From Rhizobiales bacterium UBA3584 (GTDB lineage Bacteria; Pseudomonadota; Alphaproteobacteria; Rhizobiales; Devosiaceae), in NCBI GenBank assembly GCA_002375765.1, contig DFMV01000042.1, forward strand, positions 1 through 14,018: a DNA stretch of 14,018 nt. Reading direction: 5' to 3'. Below, in pieces: positions 13,902-14,018 of this stretch. The translations under genes were made by a program, and so were the position numbers. The notes beneath the pieces are model-generated. The model had not been told where the DNA came from. It did no database searches and saw only the letters and a program-made list of their open reading frames with translations. Position 1 is the first letter of the stretch. The number at the start of each line of letters is the position of its first letter.

Positions 13902-14018
13902 GCGATCGCACTCGTTTCCTGGCAACCCTATCCACATCGGTATTTGTGGACCACCATGACGGGTTCGAACATGACGTTGGTGGCGGATTGGGGGCCTGAG
14001 CTACTCCCCGAAAATGGG
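13902..14018. other. non-coding tail, nothing firmly identified
   Basis: This 117-base stretch follows quiC. A TCCACA/TGTGGA inverted repeat (13931-13950, eight-base loop) is visible but has no T-run. From the ATG at 13956 a frame stays open to the window edge, too short to judge. The last 20 bases have a look seen at some transposable-element ends, but no second end is available. Confidence 0.3.

Noticed and set aside
13931..14018. Possible terminator hairpin and possible insertion-sequence end after quiC
   Set aside because: The hairpin lacks a T-run, and the element end cannot be confirmed without the other end or a transposase gene.

Overview
The window comes from a GC-rich alphaproteobacterium. 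The gene mix (DctPQM-type TRAP transporter, soluble PQQ enzyme with its own cytochrome c, FCD-type GntR regulator, quinate genes) fits Hyphomicrobiales, perhaps something Devosia- or Pelagibacterium-like. The genus is a guess from protein style, not from a marker gene. I see no rRNA, tRNA, CRISPR array or complete insertion sequence.

Layout. (1) 1-913, minus strand: the first 48 codons of an ABC transporter ATPase and, upstream of it, a membrane protein that looks like a site-2 protease (M50) with every zinc ligand replaced. (2) 1103-5173, minus strand: a periplasmic oxidation cluster. It runs from a secreted ThuA-like protein to a c-type cytochrome, a soluble PQQ-dependent dehydrogenase carrying the Asp-x-Asp pair of lanthanide-type enzymes, and an MxaJ/XoxJ-like periplasmic binding protein. 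(3) 5464-9219, minus strand: a TRAP operon in the order dctP, dctQ, dctM, aroQ-like type II dehydroquinase, GlcG/HbpS-like protein. (4) 9468-13901: a GntR regulator (plus), a shikimate/quinate dehydrogenase (minus), a TetR regulator (plus) and a 630-residue QuiC-type 3-dehydroshikimate dehydratase (plus).

Regions 3 and 4 read as a quinate/shikimate catabolic locus. The TRAP system would import the hydroaromatic acid, the AroE-like enzyme would oxidise it, the AroQ-like enzyme would dehydrate dehydroquinate, and QuiC would convert 3-dehydroshikimate to protocatechuate. Three near-identical palindromes (core ACGAACTAGTTCGT) lie in the promoters of dctP, of aroE/tetR and of quiC. This strongly suggests that the TetR protein represses all three transcripts and itself.

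Region 2 may add a periplasmic, cytochrome-linked oxidation of the same or a related alcohol. It has its own promoter-region dyads, one of which shares an 11-base word with the region upstream of gntR. That link is inference. The least ordinary items are the AroQ-like protein with two altered substrate-contact positions, the divergent quinoprotein with its ThuA-like and MxaJ-like partners, and the zinc-less M50-like membrane protein beside an ABC ATPase.
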